Source: Phoronis australis (Eukaryota > Phoronida > Phoronidae). From it: 64,000 nucleotides of DNA. Below, piece after piece: positions 1 to 13,700 of the stretch. The stretch is from positions 585,955 through 649,954 of the forward strand of contig NMRA01000176.1 in the NCBI GenBank assembly GCA_002633005.1. Direction: 5' to 3'. Every line of letters begins with the position of its first letter. Within the stretch, counting starts at the first letter, position 1. Both the position numbers and the translations under genes were made by a program. The notes under the pieces were generated by a model. That model searched no databases and had not been told where the DNA came from. It saw nothing but the letters and a program-made list of their open reading frames with translations.

Positions 1-172
1 TGGTCATGGCTCTACAAGGTGACTGGTCATGGCTCTACAAGGGACTGGTCATGGCTCTTTCCACGTGACTGGTCATGGTTCTAGGATGTGACTGGTCATG
101 GCTCTACAAGGTGACTGGTCATGGCTCTACAAGGTGACTGGCCATGGCTCTACATGGTGACTGGTCATAGCG
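1..172. repeat. Minisatellite, 23-bp unit, about 7.5 copies
   Basis: The unit tggtcatggctctacaaggt + gac is repeated head to tail, with starts at 1, 24, 46, 70, 93, 116, 139 and a partial unit at 162. Single units are 22-24 bp long and differ by a few substitutions. The array is cut by the window start, so its true length is unknown. Confidence 0.95.
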
Positions 173-1559
173 TGTTATTTTATTCGCCAAGGATGAACTC
201 GAGGAATAATGAACTGTCAGTTCTTTGCAAGACCAAAAATCACCTCTCATCTGAGTAAGCATCACGTGGAGACCAATTTTAGTTTTCTTGGCGGAATGTG
301 TGTTTAATGCTGCTTTAAGTGAACAAAAGCAACAGAAGCTTTAGCAAGCTGCAAACAATTTGGGTTCAATAACAACAGTCACCTGACAACTGCAGCAGCC
401 ATTTTGGAATGGTTTTGCCCATTTTTACGAAATAGGCTCCCACATGGGCGCATTGGTTACCAGATGGGGATATTGAGAATTGTAACTTTTTATTTTTCAT
501 GAACGCAACTTCCCAAACTACAGTTTTTGAGTGATTCACTATAACCATAAGACAATGCGGTTTTAAAGAGGAAACTCGTTTCCTGCACCATCTTGTCACA
601 GTGCAACTGATTGAGTATTCACCACGTAGATGTAAGACAGTGAGAATGTAATCGAAGTGAGCTTGACAAGAAAGTTAATTAATTAATGGTGCCTAGCTAG
701 AGATACAGACGTGAAAAAAACATTTTACATGTTCACTTTCGTCCTGGTTATACGCAGCATCAACATCTTCAAGCGTGATCACTTCCAAGGACATGGCAGG
801 TAAAGAAGCATAATTACGTGGACGTCAGAAGGTTTGTAAATTCTAAGGACAAATGAGTCGCTTTCCAAACAGCAATTATTATAAAGGCATCAGTTATTGC
901 AAAAATATTGAATATTATAATTATCAGTTATTGCAAAAATATCAAACATTATAATTACGATAATTCCAACTTGTATCAGCAGAAATAACCAGCCTCACAG
1001 TAGTTTTCAAAATGCACACATTTCAGCAAAACTGCGAGATCCTGCCCAACTTGAACGATTTTCTTCCCAGAGAAATTTGTCCGTCTCGTTTATCATTTGC
1101 CCCAAACTTAGTCACACTTTAATTAGACATTATCGCTTTAATTTTTCTAATTTGCAAATGAAGTTGCAAGGCAAACAAATCTCAATTTTGAGAAAGTGCA
1201 TGGAGCACCACCCATCCAAGTTTTGTGTGAGCTGAATGCGTACCAGTCGAAAACGATTCTGGATAATTATTTAGTTGGTGTTTTGTGTGGCGAAACTTCA
1301 TCGGATTCAGATGTAGTCTAGGATATTTTGGCAAAACTAATCCTAACCAGTTTATCTTTGCGGTAGTTGCATTTTCCTTTTATTCCATAGTATTTGCTTT
1401 ACTTCTGCAGCGTATTCCTTCATTGTATTCCTCCAAGGACTTTCATTGTCCAATATGATACAGCAAAATCCTTGTAATACTTCGCATCAAAATTTTCAAC
1501 ACAACACTACCCACAATGCAGCTCAAACGTGTACTTCTTGTTTCACGTTTTCAAGTTAC
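173..1559. other. Non-coding stretch 3' of the last visible hyccin exon
   Basis: This lies downstream of the last visible hyccin exon in its transcription direction, so it should be intron. I looked for a following exon in the required phase (two bases completing a split codon) and found none that resembles hyccin. The minus-strand frame at 366-599 shows no recognisable family. Confidence 0.5.
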
Positions 1560-1725
1560 CTGGGAGTTTCTTGATCCGAAAAGAGGCATTTGTAATTGCC
1601 TGCTTGTTTGTTGAAAGCAAAGCAGTGCTCTGATTGGTTGGCGCTGCGAGGCTGATTCCCATTGGTCCATCCTTGGGTCGTCCTGATGGATTTTGGGAAA
1701 GTGAGTTTTTTATCGCATTTGTAAC
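1560..1725 (-). CDS. FAM126A: Hyccin exon 10 (last visible)
   Basis: Bounded by an acceptor AG at 1726-1727 and a donor GT at 1558-1559. It codes for about residues 287-341, starting VTNAIKNSLSQNPSG and ending IKKLP plus one base of a split codon. The opening VTNAIKNSL matches the end of the conserved hyccin domain. The remainder is Ser/Thr/Asn-rich, as expected for the start of the variable tail. Confidence 0.9.
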
Positions 1726-4700
1726 CTGAAAGATCCATTAAATCATTAGCAACACTATGCACAGTTCTCTCATGACAATAATAAGGAATCATAAACTGCA
1801 AAACGCTCGATTTCAGGGGAAATTTTTGTGGACATAACAGGTGACTAACTTTGAAGGCAAACAGAATTAAAGGAGAATGCCACCCAAAAAACAACCTATT
1901 ATGTATCAAATTTAGATTGAGTAGTTCTACTCGACAACGGCACATTCGGTTGCGTTACCTGACACCTGACGGCAGACGGAGGTGTTGAAATTATCCAACG
2001 ACGTAAGTGGTTTCACACACAGTCTGTTCAGCAGTTCACAACACGGGTTACTGGAGTTAGCTTATTGCTTGAATTCATCGTTTAACACCAATAAATCATC
2101 AAACTATGATGTAAAACCCTTAAAAATGCATCGAGGTCTTATAAAAACGTGTTGTTTTGTTTCGCTGTTGACGGATTTACTGGTATTTGGACACACCGTA
2201 GCCTACAATTAAAGTTCAGCAGGCCAATTTACCATGCCGTTACAGGAGTTTGGGGTCTGTTTGTAAATTCGAACTATTCTTCCGTGAAATACAGACAGGA
2301 GAACTTAGATCTGTGTTGTTTATACTTGTGATTTTGTTTGAGATCCAAACACACAAAACACTTGTTATCCCGGCCAGTGGCTCAGAACCGATCCGCCCCG
2401 TCGCGGCCGGACTGACTCGTTATCCGCCAGTGGCTCGGAGCCCAATCAGACCCGTCGCAGCCGCCGGGACTGGCATGAACATAAACCAGATTGAGTTGGA
2501 AACTAAAACTCCAGTCACGAAAAGACTATAATAGTGAGCCAAAGAAATAATGTGCAAGTAATTACTTATGTGAATTAGCCACGAAACTGAAAATCTACTT
2601 TACTTGGCCGCGAAGTTCCCCTTCCACATACCATCAGGGCAAAGGTTGTACAGTAACAACGATTTGAATAATGTATTTGTATCAATCTAAATAAATATTC
2701 CCCTAACATGTGACCATAGCATATAAAATCGAGTAATTGTTTCACAACATCTTTCTGTCAGCAAACACTGATTTAGCATGCGCTCACATGGCCTCGGAGC
2801 CCGGTCAGTAGCCTTAAGTTTGTTGCCGGCATCAAAAGCCGGTAACGCAGTGGTTTATTCATTACTGGCTTCTCTAAACATTTGCACTCACGAGCTCTCC
2901 AAGGCATTACAAATTGTATCTAATAAGAGACTTTGTTTCAGTTTCATTTAAGCAATGGTTAGGATGAGAATAATTCATTTTGAAACAGAACGCAGAATAA
3001 TAAACGTCTACATGGCAACTCGCCCAGCGCCAATCCCAACTTAGTCAAGAGCTCATTCAACGAAGATTCACAGGTTGGATCGTTAGGTTTCACAGGCTAT
3101 CAGTTCGAACTGGAATACACTGATCAAGAAATACTAGAGAGGAGCCGTGACCATGCACAGGCAACGGAACGCATGGATAGTTCTTTGGTAAGCCGGAATC
3201 AGTCGGAGAAATCACTGTCGAAAAAATGCCGGTCACAGACACGGAGTGTTTCACGCCCTCATACTTGCTATTAACAGCGTACCTTTTTTTCTTCACTACC
3301 GCGAGCCACTTCCTAATCATTTCGGGCTCTCGAGGAAGTCGAAAAAAACGATATACCTGCTTTCGTCACAGCTTCATAGTTCGGACAAGCGGGAACGATG
3401 CACAGCAAAATAGTGGCATTCATTCTGCAGACAAACCACTGACGTCGCTGCGTCGTTTTCACCTTCCTCACAGGTTAACCTGAGACCTCTCAGCAAGGTG
3501 AGGTCGACCATAAAAGAGGCGATGTGGATATAGACCGATTAAGACGGTAAGAAAGATTCAATAAATCCGGTGGCACAACGTGTGCAATACCGAAACACAG
3601 ACTACAAATAAAGTGGTAGACTGGTGACTAACAGGAAGACACACAGACAGACGATTTGTGGTTCCGTATTTACGCACTAAGCTGCCTAGAAGAACTTACC
3701 AGTAAGACCTCTGGATAAAGTTCGTGGCAAGCTCTGAAGTGAATGTCCTCTAAAGCTCCAATACCTGCATTGGCATAACCATTAAACCTGCAACAGGAAA
3801 ACTTATAGTGCTAAAGTAGAGCTCAAAACACAGAAGCACTCCAGTCAATGTCAATTCATAACTGCAGTAGTTCTTCAATTAATTAGCACAGCATATTGTT
3901 GACATTCGAGTGAAATTCTATTTTGTCAAATTTCTCCACAAAAATAAAGATTAGAAACATCTAGTCTATTACTAGTGCGGTTTGTACAGAGCAGATGCCA
4001 CAAAACACCTTTTGGTAAAGTCTCCGTTATAAAAACTGTATCAAAGCAATCAGTCTCGAAAAAATGGAAAATGACTGACAATTATTTTTGTGTGAAACGA
4101 GTGAAGAATTCAATATTTCTTGACAAAACCAGTACATGTCTAAAACAATCTACAACATAATTAGTAACGAAGCGTTGTATCATGACTCGTTGCAGCAACT
4201 CTGACAGCGAGCCCTGCTAACACTCAGCCATCATGAGTCTGAGGATTGTTTTGTCCAACAATTTTTGGCGTGTGCTTACTAGGTCAATCCACATAAAAGT
4301 GGACACTGCACACTATGTTATGACTTGTTTAAGCACTCATCATTCACCACTTTCCAAATTAATAAACAGAATTATATGGAGTATAGGCAACAGATTTTTC
4401 AATTCGACAAAGGTTTAGGCCAGTTCACATAACAGCGTACATTTTTAGCATCTTTTCAAACATTTTTCGATAAAACTTTTATTCAAATGAGGAAAATTGA
4501 TAATTCCACAGTTCTTGCACTCAAGTGATTATCTTTCAAGATTCAAAAAAGTCCAAGAAAGACTCACATGAACAGTGCTTGTGAATACTTTCAGGAACAG
4601 TGCCCGTTGTCACAGACTAACGCTGTCATTCATTGGTATATAACATGTAACTCATTGTGAGAAACACTGACAAGGTAATGTCACTACTTTCACAGTCTGC

Positions 4701-7700
4701 GGAGACAGCTGCTTACAAGGGCAGAACATTTTGAGAACCAAGTTTTCTCCACTGAATAACAGGCATGAAACTGGTGATCAAAATCCGGGACCGCTGTAAG
4801 TGACTATAGCCTTTAATGCATTAGAATACACACAGACAAATGAGCTTGACTTACATAACAAAGTAGACACTGCTAAGTAGTTCTAAGAGGAATGGAGAAT
4901 TAACAGCGACTCGAGGCACAGTATGCACGGCTTTTGTCTTGCCGGACTGTTGAGATTTCAGATGGTCAAACCCTGTAGCACACACCCTGTAAATGATGAA
5001 CGCTTGGCATTAAAGTTGCTGAATACTCCTTTTTTAATAAATGTTTTTGATTTGTTTTGAAATGTCTGGAAATGACATGAGACACAACTTTAAGCCATCT
5101 CGCAAAGTTTTGAAAATTTTTCAGCTGAATGTCTCCTTTTGAGAAAACAAACTTTGACAAATTAATATAGGCAGTGGTACGACCACATGTTTTCTGGGGA
5201 CGCTGATAAAATTTTTAAGCAATTATTATTATTATTAATCAAGGACATGGCCCTTTGTTGAATTTTGTACCCCCTTCCAAGATCTTGATTCATTTTGTTG
5301 TGACAAACACAAAAAAACGGCTTACCGCATTCGCCGTAATAACCGCCCATGCCCCTATAAGCGCCCCCACGCATTTTCAGACTAAAAATAAGCGCCCAGT
5401 CCATGAACGTGTACTTGCGAAAAATGCCTTACCTAAAGTCATAAAATTCTACAGTAACGTCTTCAATTTATCAATTTTTTATCCGACAGTCCTGAAAAAA
5501 ATTATTGTGCGCAGAATTTGTAGACCACGAGCCTCGCCGTTATGTTGGAATTTAGACGTGACTATACACTTCAAACTTCCGCCATGCCTCAAAACAAACA
5601 CAAAAGTTCTGCTGATATTGCGAGGACCAATGGTCTGGCCTTTCAGAACAAAAGTAGTGTACTTGTCTACGGGATTGCTTTGTAGATATTTCCCGCTTTC
5701 AACAGGAATCCAAATTTCTTTGTAGGCCTACACGTCGTGAAAACCGCGAATCGAAGACTAATAAACAACTTGGCCAGTGTTAAAAGCACGTGGCCAGGAA
5801 GCGCGCGCTACACAGACATGAACCTGTCAACAAATGCATTAGTCGGGAACTATCCATTCATGAAACGGGTAGCAAAGCAGCGGCAAGAAATGAATATTGG
5901 TACTAATTTCCGACAGATTCTCATACTATAAAAATGTTTGCGTTATTTTTAAAATGAATTGTTTGATTAACCATAATTGGTGCTTTCATAAGCCAAATAT
6001 CCAATAAAATAACCACTGACAGTGAATGCTTACACACCCTTACACCTAAAAATAACTGTCAGATAGTCACGTAGGCCTACGCATCCAGCCACACAGCGAC
6101 TAATATGGCCTTACCGAGACAAATGTCAAACGTTTTTAGCACGAGACCGGCAAGTGCTGAATGAAACATGCTCTGGTTTAGGCCAACTGCTCATGCAAAT
6201 TTCTTTAGATAAAATGCACATCTAGCCTGTTAGATTGCGTGGCTCTGGCCAAAAGACGGTCTCTGCTCTGGCAAATGAACTCTGGCGACACGCACGCGCT
6301 CGCTTACTCACAAACGCAGACAACTTCAAAACAAACGTCACGTGACAACATGTGTGTTTGTCCAGACTTTTTTCTCATGTTGCCGATCATACATGTAGAT
6401 GGCACAATACAGCACAGGTTTGTACTTAAACCTGCCGTGATCCCGACTCCACGGGAACTTAAAAATCTGAGGGACCCTACTTGGAAAACTTAAGGAGGAT
6501 TTCAGGTAATTTGCTTGAGTCGAAACTGGATTTTTGTTCAAGCATTCAAGTTGCCATATCGACAATTGCGAGGCAGGCAGTCGGTGAGTTTTCGCCCTGG
6601 GATTTCAGCACAATTTTCTGTAAACAAATGATCGTAATTTAGCAGCAAAGTTTGATAGCAATGCACCACGGTTTTGTAGAGTCTTTCATAGATTACAGAT
6701 ATGTCACAGAGAGTAAATATAATGAGTCTTAGCTTCCGATTTCACTCGTTTCGGAGACCGGCTTTCAATGGCCTTGGGTTATAATAAGCAACCCCCTGAA
6801 ACAAACTTTTCTAAGCGCCCTGGGCAGTTATTACGGCGAATACGGTAATTTGAATTCTATGAGAGGATGACATTTTATGATTATCTGCTTTAAACTGGTG
6901 AAACCAACTTCCGAGAAAGGCATCTTTCAGAGAGCATTACCTGTTGGCCAGCTCACAGACAGACTGGTGAGACATCTGTGGGAAATTGGCGATATCAGCA
7001 TTGTAACACCTAAGCACGTATGTCATCACAGATAATCTAAAAAAGGAAAACAAACCACTTTGTATTCTTACAGCCTCAATGACTGGCTATTTATCCGCTT
7101 AAATGCAAGATGGCGTGATATCTCCATGTTTGGGCGGGTAAATGCGATTTCAATTCTTTTGAAATTTTTGAATATAGGGAGTGGCTCAGTGACACGCGAG
7201 CTTAAATCTCATGGCACGTGACTACTTTTGTCTCGGCGTGAGACAACTATTAGGTAAAAGTTTAAGCACATATCAAAGGTAAAGAGATTGGGCAGTATTG
7301 ACTGACACGACGGGTGAGACAATAGGCAAAAGGAGTTTAGCCTACCCCAGTCTGTGGAAAATCAGCTCTAACGAGTAGTTTGCAACCATCCGAGAGTTCT
7401 TGAACATGCAGCACAATCGCAATGCATTTTCAGAATTTCCACACGAGTTGCAGAATATAATTTTAATTTCCATTAGATATTTAAAATTAATTAATACTTA
7501 ACTTATCCAAAAGAATCTGTATGTAATTTTCATTTTTCATGTTTGACAATTGCTGCTAATGAACGATTATATCGATTTAGGACTTGCCTTGAAATATGGC
7601 AGTATAACAGTATTTTATTATGCAACCATGAGACATTTTCAATGAATTCTCCATGCTTTATTTTCCATAAATATTCTAAGCACAGAAAATATTTTTTGTC

Positions 7701-10700
7701 ACTTTCCAAGCCTTCCATGTGAGTGGGAATTGACTAAAACGTTAACAGACTACCTTGATGTAAAATGTAATTTAATACACTTTTATCATCTCGCCCAAGG
7801 TTGTTCTAATTTACTGGCAAAAATCTCCTTAGAGAGTTTTGTGAGATAAATCGGTGAATGACTGACTGGAGGGGGGTGGGGGGCACGCAAGAACGTAAAA
7901 CCACGACATCTTGATTCCTCACCTTATACACCGCACTTTACAGCGAAAACAAGTCAAAATAGATACAGAAAATGAAAATTAGGAAAATTTTACCAATCCA
8001 TGTAGGTGTTATAAAACAGCAATTGGTAAACCTCCCAATATTGGGACCAGCCCATAGAAAATGGAACTATTGGAAATTATTTTTGTGCAAAAGCGTGGAG
8101 TTTGAAAAATTACTAGAAAATTATACAATTGTCACATATGTGTGCAAAACAGGTGAGAACCGGATTGAGCCTGCTTTCACGCTGCAAAACATTGGTTATT
8201 AAAATACTACTGAGCAAATATCTAATTGCCCCACAGCATTTAAAATACCTGTTCTTTGCAATCACTCTTTCCACCTGAGGGAATGGTCCATATTGAATCT
8301 TCCTTAGTTCCGAGTCCAGACTAGAGAGGGCAGACTCAGTCAGGGTGGAGCCCGGCAGAAATCCTGTGGCCTAAAACAGAGAATCGCTATAGTAACTGCA
8401 GGGTTGATGACACCCACGACCACCAGGGGGCACAAGAAGTAACAAACTAACATATGATTGACTTGGGAGAGTTCCTGTTACTTCTCACCAATGTGTACGG
8501 CGAGACTGGCATTCGAAAAGTTAAAGTTTTGTCTGTGCCATTGTGGTTCTATTGGTTGAGGTAGGCCCTTTTTATTCGACATTAATGACTTATTTTCTTT
8601 CTTTATTTCTTGATTATTCTCAACAAAATGAATTCAATTTAAATTGCAATTTAACAAGTGCTCCCATTCTGCCACCACATGAGGCACTATGTCATTTCTC
8701 ACACATGTTGTTAACTTTACATCTTCACTAAGCGTTTCACTAAGAGCAATACTTATCCTATGACTTGCCAAATAAAATTTGTTTTCATTTCTTGTAACCA
8801 TGGTAATGTATGCTTCCCAAACACAAGACCAACAAGTACCAGTCACAACTACATATTTGTCAGTTTTGCACAAACATCACTACTCATCAACAATACATGC
8901 TGTAACGGCAATGAAAGGCTTTCTAATTAGAACCAAATTATCTCCCATGTAATGAGATAAGTAATTAACAAGCTGTACCATGTTCGTCATTAGTGAAACC
9001 ATTCCTACATTGTTTATTAAGACTCAGGTGTACGTGTTGAAAGAAACCGCGAACACTGATTACATAATATAGGCTCAAACTTTGCCCAATCACGTTTGCA
9101 AAGGATGAAAATTCCAATCAGCAATTACTGTGTAACAGTTTCCTTTCAAAATATTCTACACAACAGAACATCTGATTAATTACGAGAATTTTAGCATGCA
9201 AGCATTGAAACTGCTGAAATGTGACAGGATACAAGTTGAAGCCAGACAACCAGTTTAAAAATTGACACTTTTCCGCAATCATCAAGATGAAAAATGTAAA
9301 ATGCTTTCTTTTGAAAGAAGATGCAGTTGACGGATGATAACTGTTGGACTCCTCTAAATCGCCATGGCAACTCCTCAGCATTTCAGGATCTAATTACCTA
9401 CTCCTGCAGTAAAGGTTCTATAATTTCTTGGTTAAGAATAGAACGTTTCTTTGTCCGTGTTCATAACACAGAAATTTTTTTAAATCTTTGTTAGCAAGGT
9501 TTCACTTGCACTATGTAGTGCACCAAAAAACATTTGGTGAAATTTCAAAAAATCACAACTTTCTCCAAAAACCAAAAAATGTTAATTTTAGAAATTCATT
9601 GTGTCAGACAATAAAGAAATCCACCCTATGGATCTCAGGTAAAAATTACCGAAGAGCAACTTTGCACTGACAATAACTTCATACAACCAGCATAGAATGA
9701 ATCTAGATATCAGCAGACAACCCATTGTTACCTGACAGGTGAGGCAGGCTGTTGAACAAAGGCGTTACACCCAGGTGAGAACAACAGGATGAGCAGAGAG
9801 AACAAGGGTCAAATCAATAATGGACAGTGTCTCCTAAGTGACCCGTGAACTGGTTACACAGCATAAATCTGCTTGCTGTACACTTTAAGAACTGGTTATC
9901 ATGAACCACTTGTCCAGTGACAATACAAATTTTCGACGTGGTTGTAAACTGAAATGACGTTATTTCAAATAATTATATTTAAGTTGAGCTAGTGCAACAA
10001 AAACTTGTTCTTCTGAAGACCGTATTTTGATTTCAAGGTTTTTAAATTATCAGAAACAACAAATTCATGTTGGTAAACAATAAATTGGAAGTCGTCTTGT
10101 AATGGCAAATAAATTTCACAGGTCACATTTTTGGTACACTAACTCGTTACTTCCATTGAGAGCGCTACTTGTATGACTTGGATAGACTGAATAACCACAT
10201 TTTAATGTATAACAAACAAGTACTAAAAGGCAGTTGTCCTGAACAAACAAATAGAAAGTGTTGTGATTCTTCAACCAATCTAGTTTAAAAACATGGTTTA
10301 CATGATTTAATTTCCATTGGATCTACTAAAAGTGTAATATTTCTTTTAAGCATTCAATGCCATAGGCTCAAAGCACAGTTCCTAACAAAACAGTAATAAA
10401 CTAGAGGCATATTTACAAACATTTCTTAATCCAATTGTTCTCTTGCAAAAACACAATAAATAAAGCTTAAAATAAACACCTTTGCCAGTTTTCAATACAA
10501 CATTGGGATTGCCATCCAGTCTTCTTTTAATCAACAACATTGTTCATTTAGATTTAAGCAACAGATTCAAGCTGACCAAATACACGGGTGAGAAACAACA
10601 TGACCGCCGGTCCTCTAAACAGGACCTCCGGGGATCAAATGGGACCGCCGCACCAGAAAATGGGACTGACGCACCCAAAAACATGACCGCCCCACCACAA

Positions 10701-13700
10701 AACAGGACCGCCGGGGACTAAAACCGCAATAACTAACAGGCTAAGATTTATTACCGTTAGGCCTACACAGATCATACAATGGGGCTATATACGTATGCAT
10801 ATGCAGGTCTTGTGCCGATTAATCCACCGAAATCTTTTGTGAGCAACAAAGGACACTTCGCTTTGTAATACGCGGCGCTTTTGAGTTTTACTCATCACCA
10901 GGCTCCCGGCTGCGGTATGTGACTTATAAACAGTTGAAAGGTCAACATTTAATAAATCTAACACAAAACAACCTCGTTGTACGCTTTTGAGCTAAATAAT
11001 TATAATTTTATCCACTGCATAAGTTTTAGAACAAAATGAAAATCATTTTCTCCAATTTGACGTTTAAAGTTAGTCAAGTAAAAAAACGGACGTTCTGGTT
11101 CTCGGGTGAAGCATCATCATACTAGCTGCCTTTGTGCGGCAAAGCTGTACATTAAATGTACAGCTTTGCGCCGATGTGGGTAAAAAACTGAACATGTAAA
11201 ATCTTTACCCGGCGAATTTTTTTTAACGACACTCTTCCTTGAGTAAACTAAATTATTTCATCGGCGCTCGAGAGAAATTGTCGTTCTGTCGTTATTCTGC
11301 GTTCTCTTAAGTCGGCTTACATTGGCCGGTTCCTTTTCCCCCGATTCTTCAGTCAACTGTCCTTCTACAAGGTTGCGTACCTGGCACAACAAATTATCGA
11401 AACTGGTTTCATTTCGTTATAAGTTTTCAGTACTTTAATACCAGCAAACCGAATTTCATAACAAACCTTGTTGCCGCCAAGAAGTCATCATCTTTCGAAA
11501 GATGTCTCAAAATTTTTCTGAGGAAATGGCGCGTGCACATGTCACTTATTATTACAACAGTTCATTAGATTGTTTTTCACTCAAGCGGTTGCAAACTGCA
11601 AGGTGAGTGTTGGTTGACGCCTAGATTTTGCATGCGCCTGCATCGGTCGCGCGCTCTACTACATGTTGATGTAAGTTCCACGACGAGGTGACGAGCAGAA
11701 CTACCCGGGCTGTGGGCAATGTCGGGGATGTAACGGAGCTCAATAACGCAAGGCTGTCAAGCTTTATTTTGGCGATAGTCTTTACACAGCTATCTGACCG
11801 GTTACGTCATAACCCGCAGTATCACACAAAGGCCTTAACTACTCAGTCCCCGGCGGTCCTGTTTTGTGGTGGGGCGGTCATGTTTTTAGGTGCGTCAGTC
11901 CTGTTTTGTGGTGGGACGGTCATGTTTTTAGGTGCGTCAGTCCTGTTTGGGTGAGTCGGTCATGTTGTTTCTCACCCGTGAAATAGGGATCAAATATAAT
12001 TTACTACACAGTTGATGTTAAGGATGACACAGGATAACTAGCAAGGCCTCACCACAAGGATCACTAAACATCAATCAATTCTGCTTATGACAGTATAACT
12101 GATTCTAAGCTTATAAGAATTACTTCAACTTTCTAATGCCCAATTTGGTACACTCGCACTGGGCATTTTACAACAGAGTGAGTGGACAATATTACTTGCC
12201 AATTGCCATACATGACCTGTTTCATGAAAGAGATCAGTCCTACTACTGCAATTATCCAGGTTAAATTAAAAAACAGGGCAACTTCAATAGTGGCTGTTCA
12301 ACCAAACATAAGGGATAGGCGTTCAAAATTAAAATTGTAAAAAATTCTCGGGAGAAGTCAGGTTTCCTAGTCAACCATGTGCGGTGACCGGTATGATTGC
12401 AGTAACAATGGCTAGAGTGGTTCAGGCAATACCCCACAGGTGAAAACAAGTGATTTAACCAGGTTACGTATGTTTTTAGAGGCCCTGGATTTCAAAGAAG
12501 TCCATTTGTATGCAAACAAAGATTTCCATTTTTTCCTATTTTATGACTTATTTAAATCCATTTTATTACTATAACTTCAAAGTAGTAAACAACATAAAAA
12601 TGATCTGGAATGTCAGAGCTATGTCGCAGCTCTCTTTTACTGATAACTTGCTGCACACCATGTTTTGTTTCTCAAGGCTGGAAAAAGAACAGCACCACCT
12701 TTAGGAAGGATGTACAACTTGCACGTCTCCAGCGAAATGAACATTGACAGATTCGTGGCCACGATAATCAAAGTTAATGGATTAAATCCATAAGGCAATT
12801 TCACTGTTAAGAATTCAGATGCGGTCAAGAATTTTTTCCATCCCAGCCGAGTGGGTGAGCCGGCCACTAAGAATGACAAAAAATCTCGAGAACATAAAAA
12901 TTTCGAAACTCCGATTGACGCATCTTATTTCTTCACATAAATTAGATCGACTAACAGCCCAGACTTAACTATCAATTTAGTAATTGCCGACAAAGGATGA
13001 GCCACTACTGAATAGCCTATTCATTCAAATTGATGATAACAGCCTATTACTTGTAGTCCCTGAAATCCATAGAATCGCATCACTGCCAATTTACGCCATG
13101 TACCTCAAGGTTAGGTATATAAGCCGTGTGTGTGATATTTTTATGCACGAATAGCTGCCCAAAAATGTCACACATATGACTACCATGGGGTAAATTTAAT
13201 TGTCAAAAATGAATAACTAAAAAGTTTATGCACAAGATTTACATATACGCAGTACAACCATACACCAAGTCTTGCAGTATCATGAATAAACGAATCCAAT
13301 GGCATGCTTCTTTGTTCAACGTAGCAGCTGTTCGCTGATACACAGTGACCATATTAGGTTCAAATAACCATTACTAAAAAAACAGCGTGTAAACCTGCAA
13401 CAGTTACCTCGTGGTATATAGAAGCCATGCCCAGACTAGGAATTCTGTAAGTTTCGATCTTTGGACTACCATCATCATTCACAACTTCCTGAAAGGAAAG
13501 CAGATAGTAAACATAAGATGTCTATGAAAACATGACTCTGGCCATTTCACCATGCTCACTCTTAACATCATCAAGCTTGTACCTAAACGATACTCACTTC
13601 TTACATAACAGACCTGGCAAGTTGCATTGGAGGTTGTATGCTCAGTAGCAGGTAAGAGGGTGGTACGCACAGGATTGTGACATCATGTCATTTAACGTAT

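Noticed and set aside
366-599. 77-codon minus-strand frame as a further hyccin exon
   Set aside because: No resemblance to hyccin, and the required phase was not met convincingly.
11688-11954. 88-codon plus-strand frame ending in VMFLGASVLF repeats
   Set aside because: The repetitive end is simply the subterminal tandem repeat of the TIR element.
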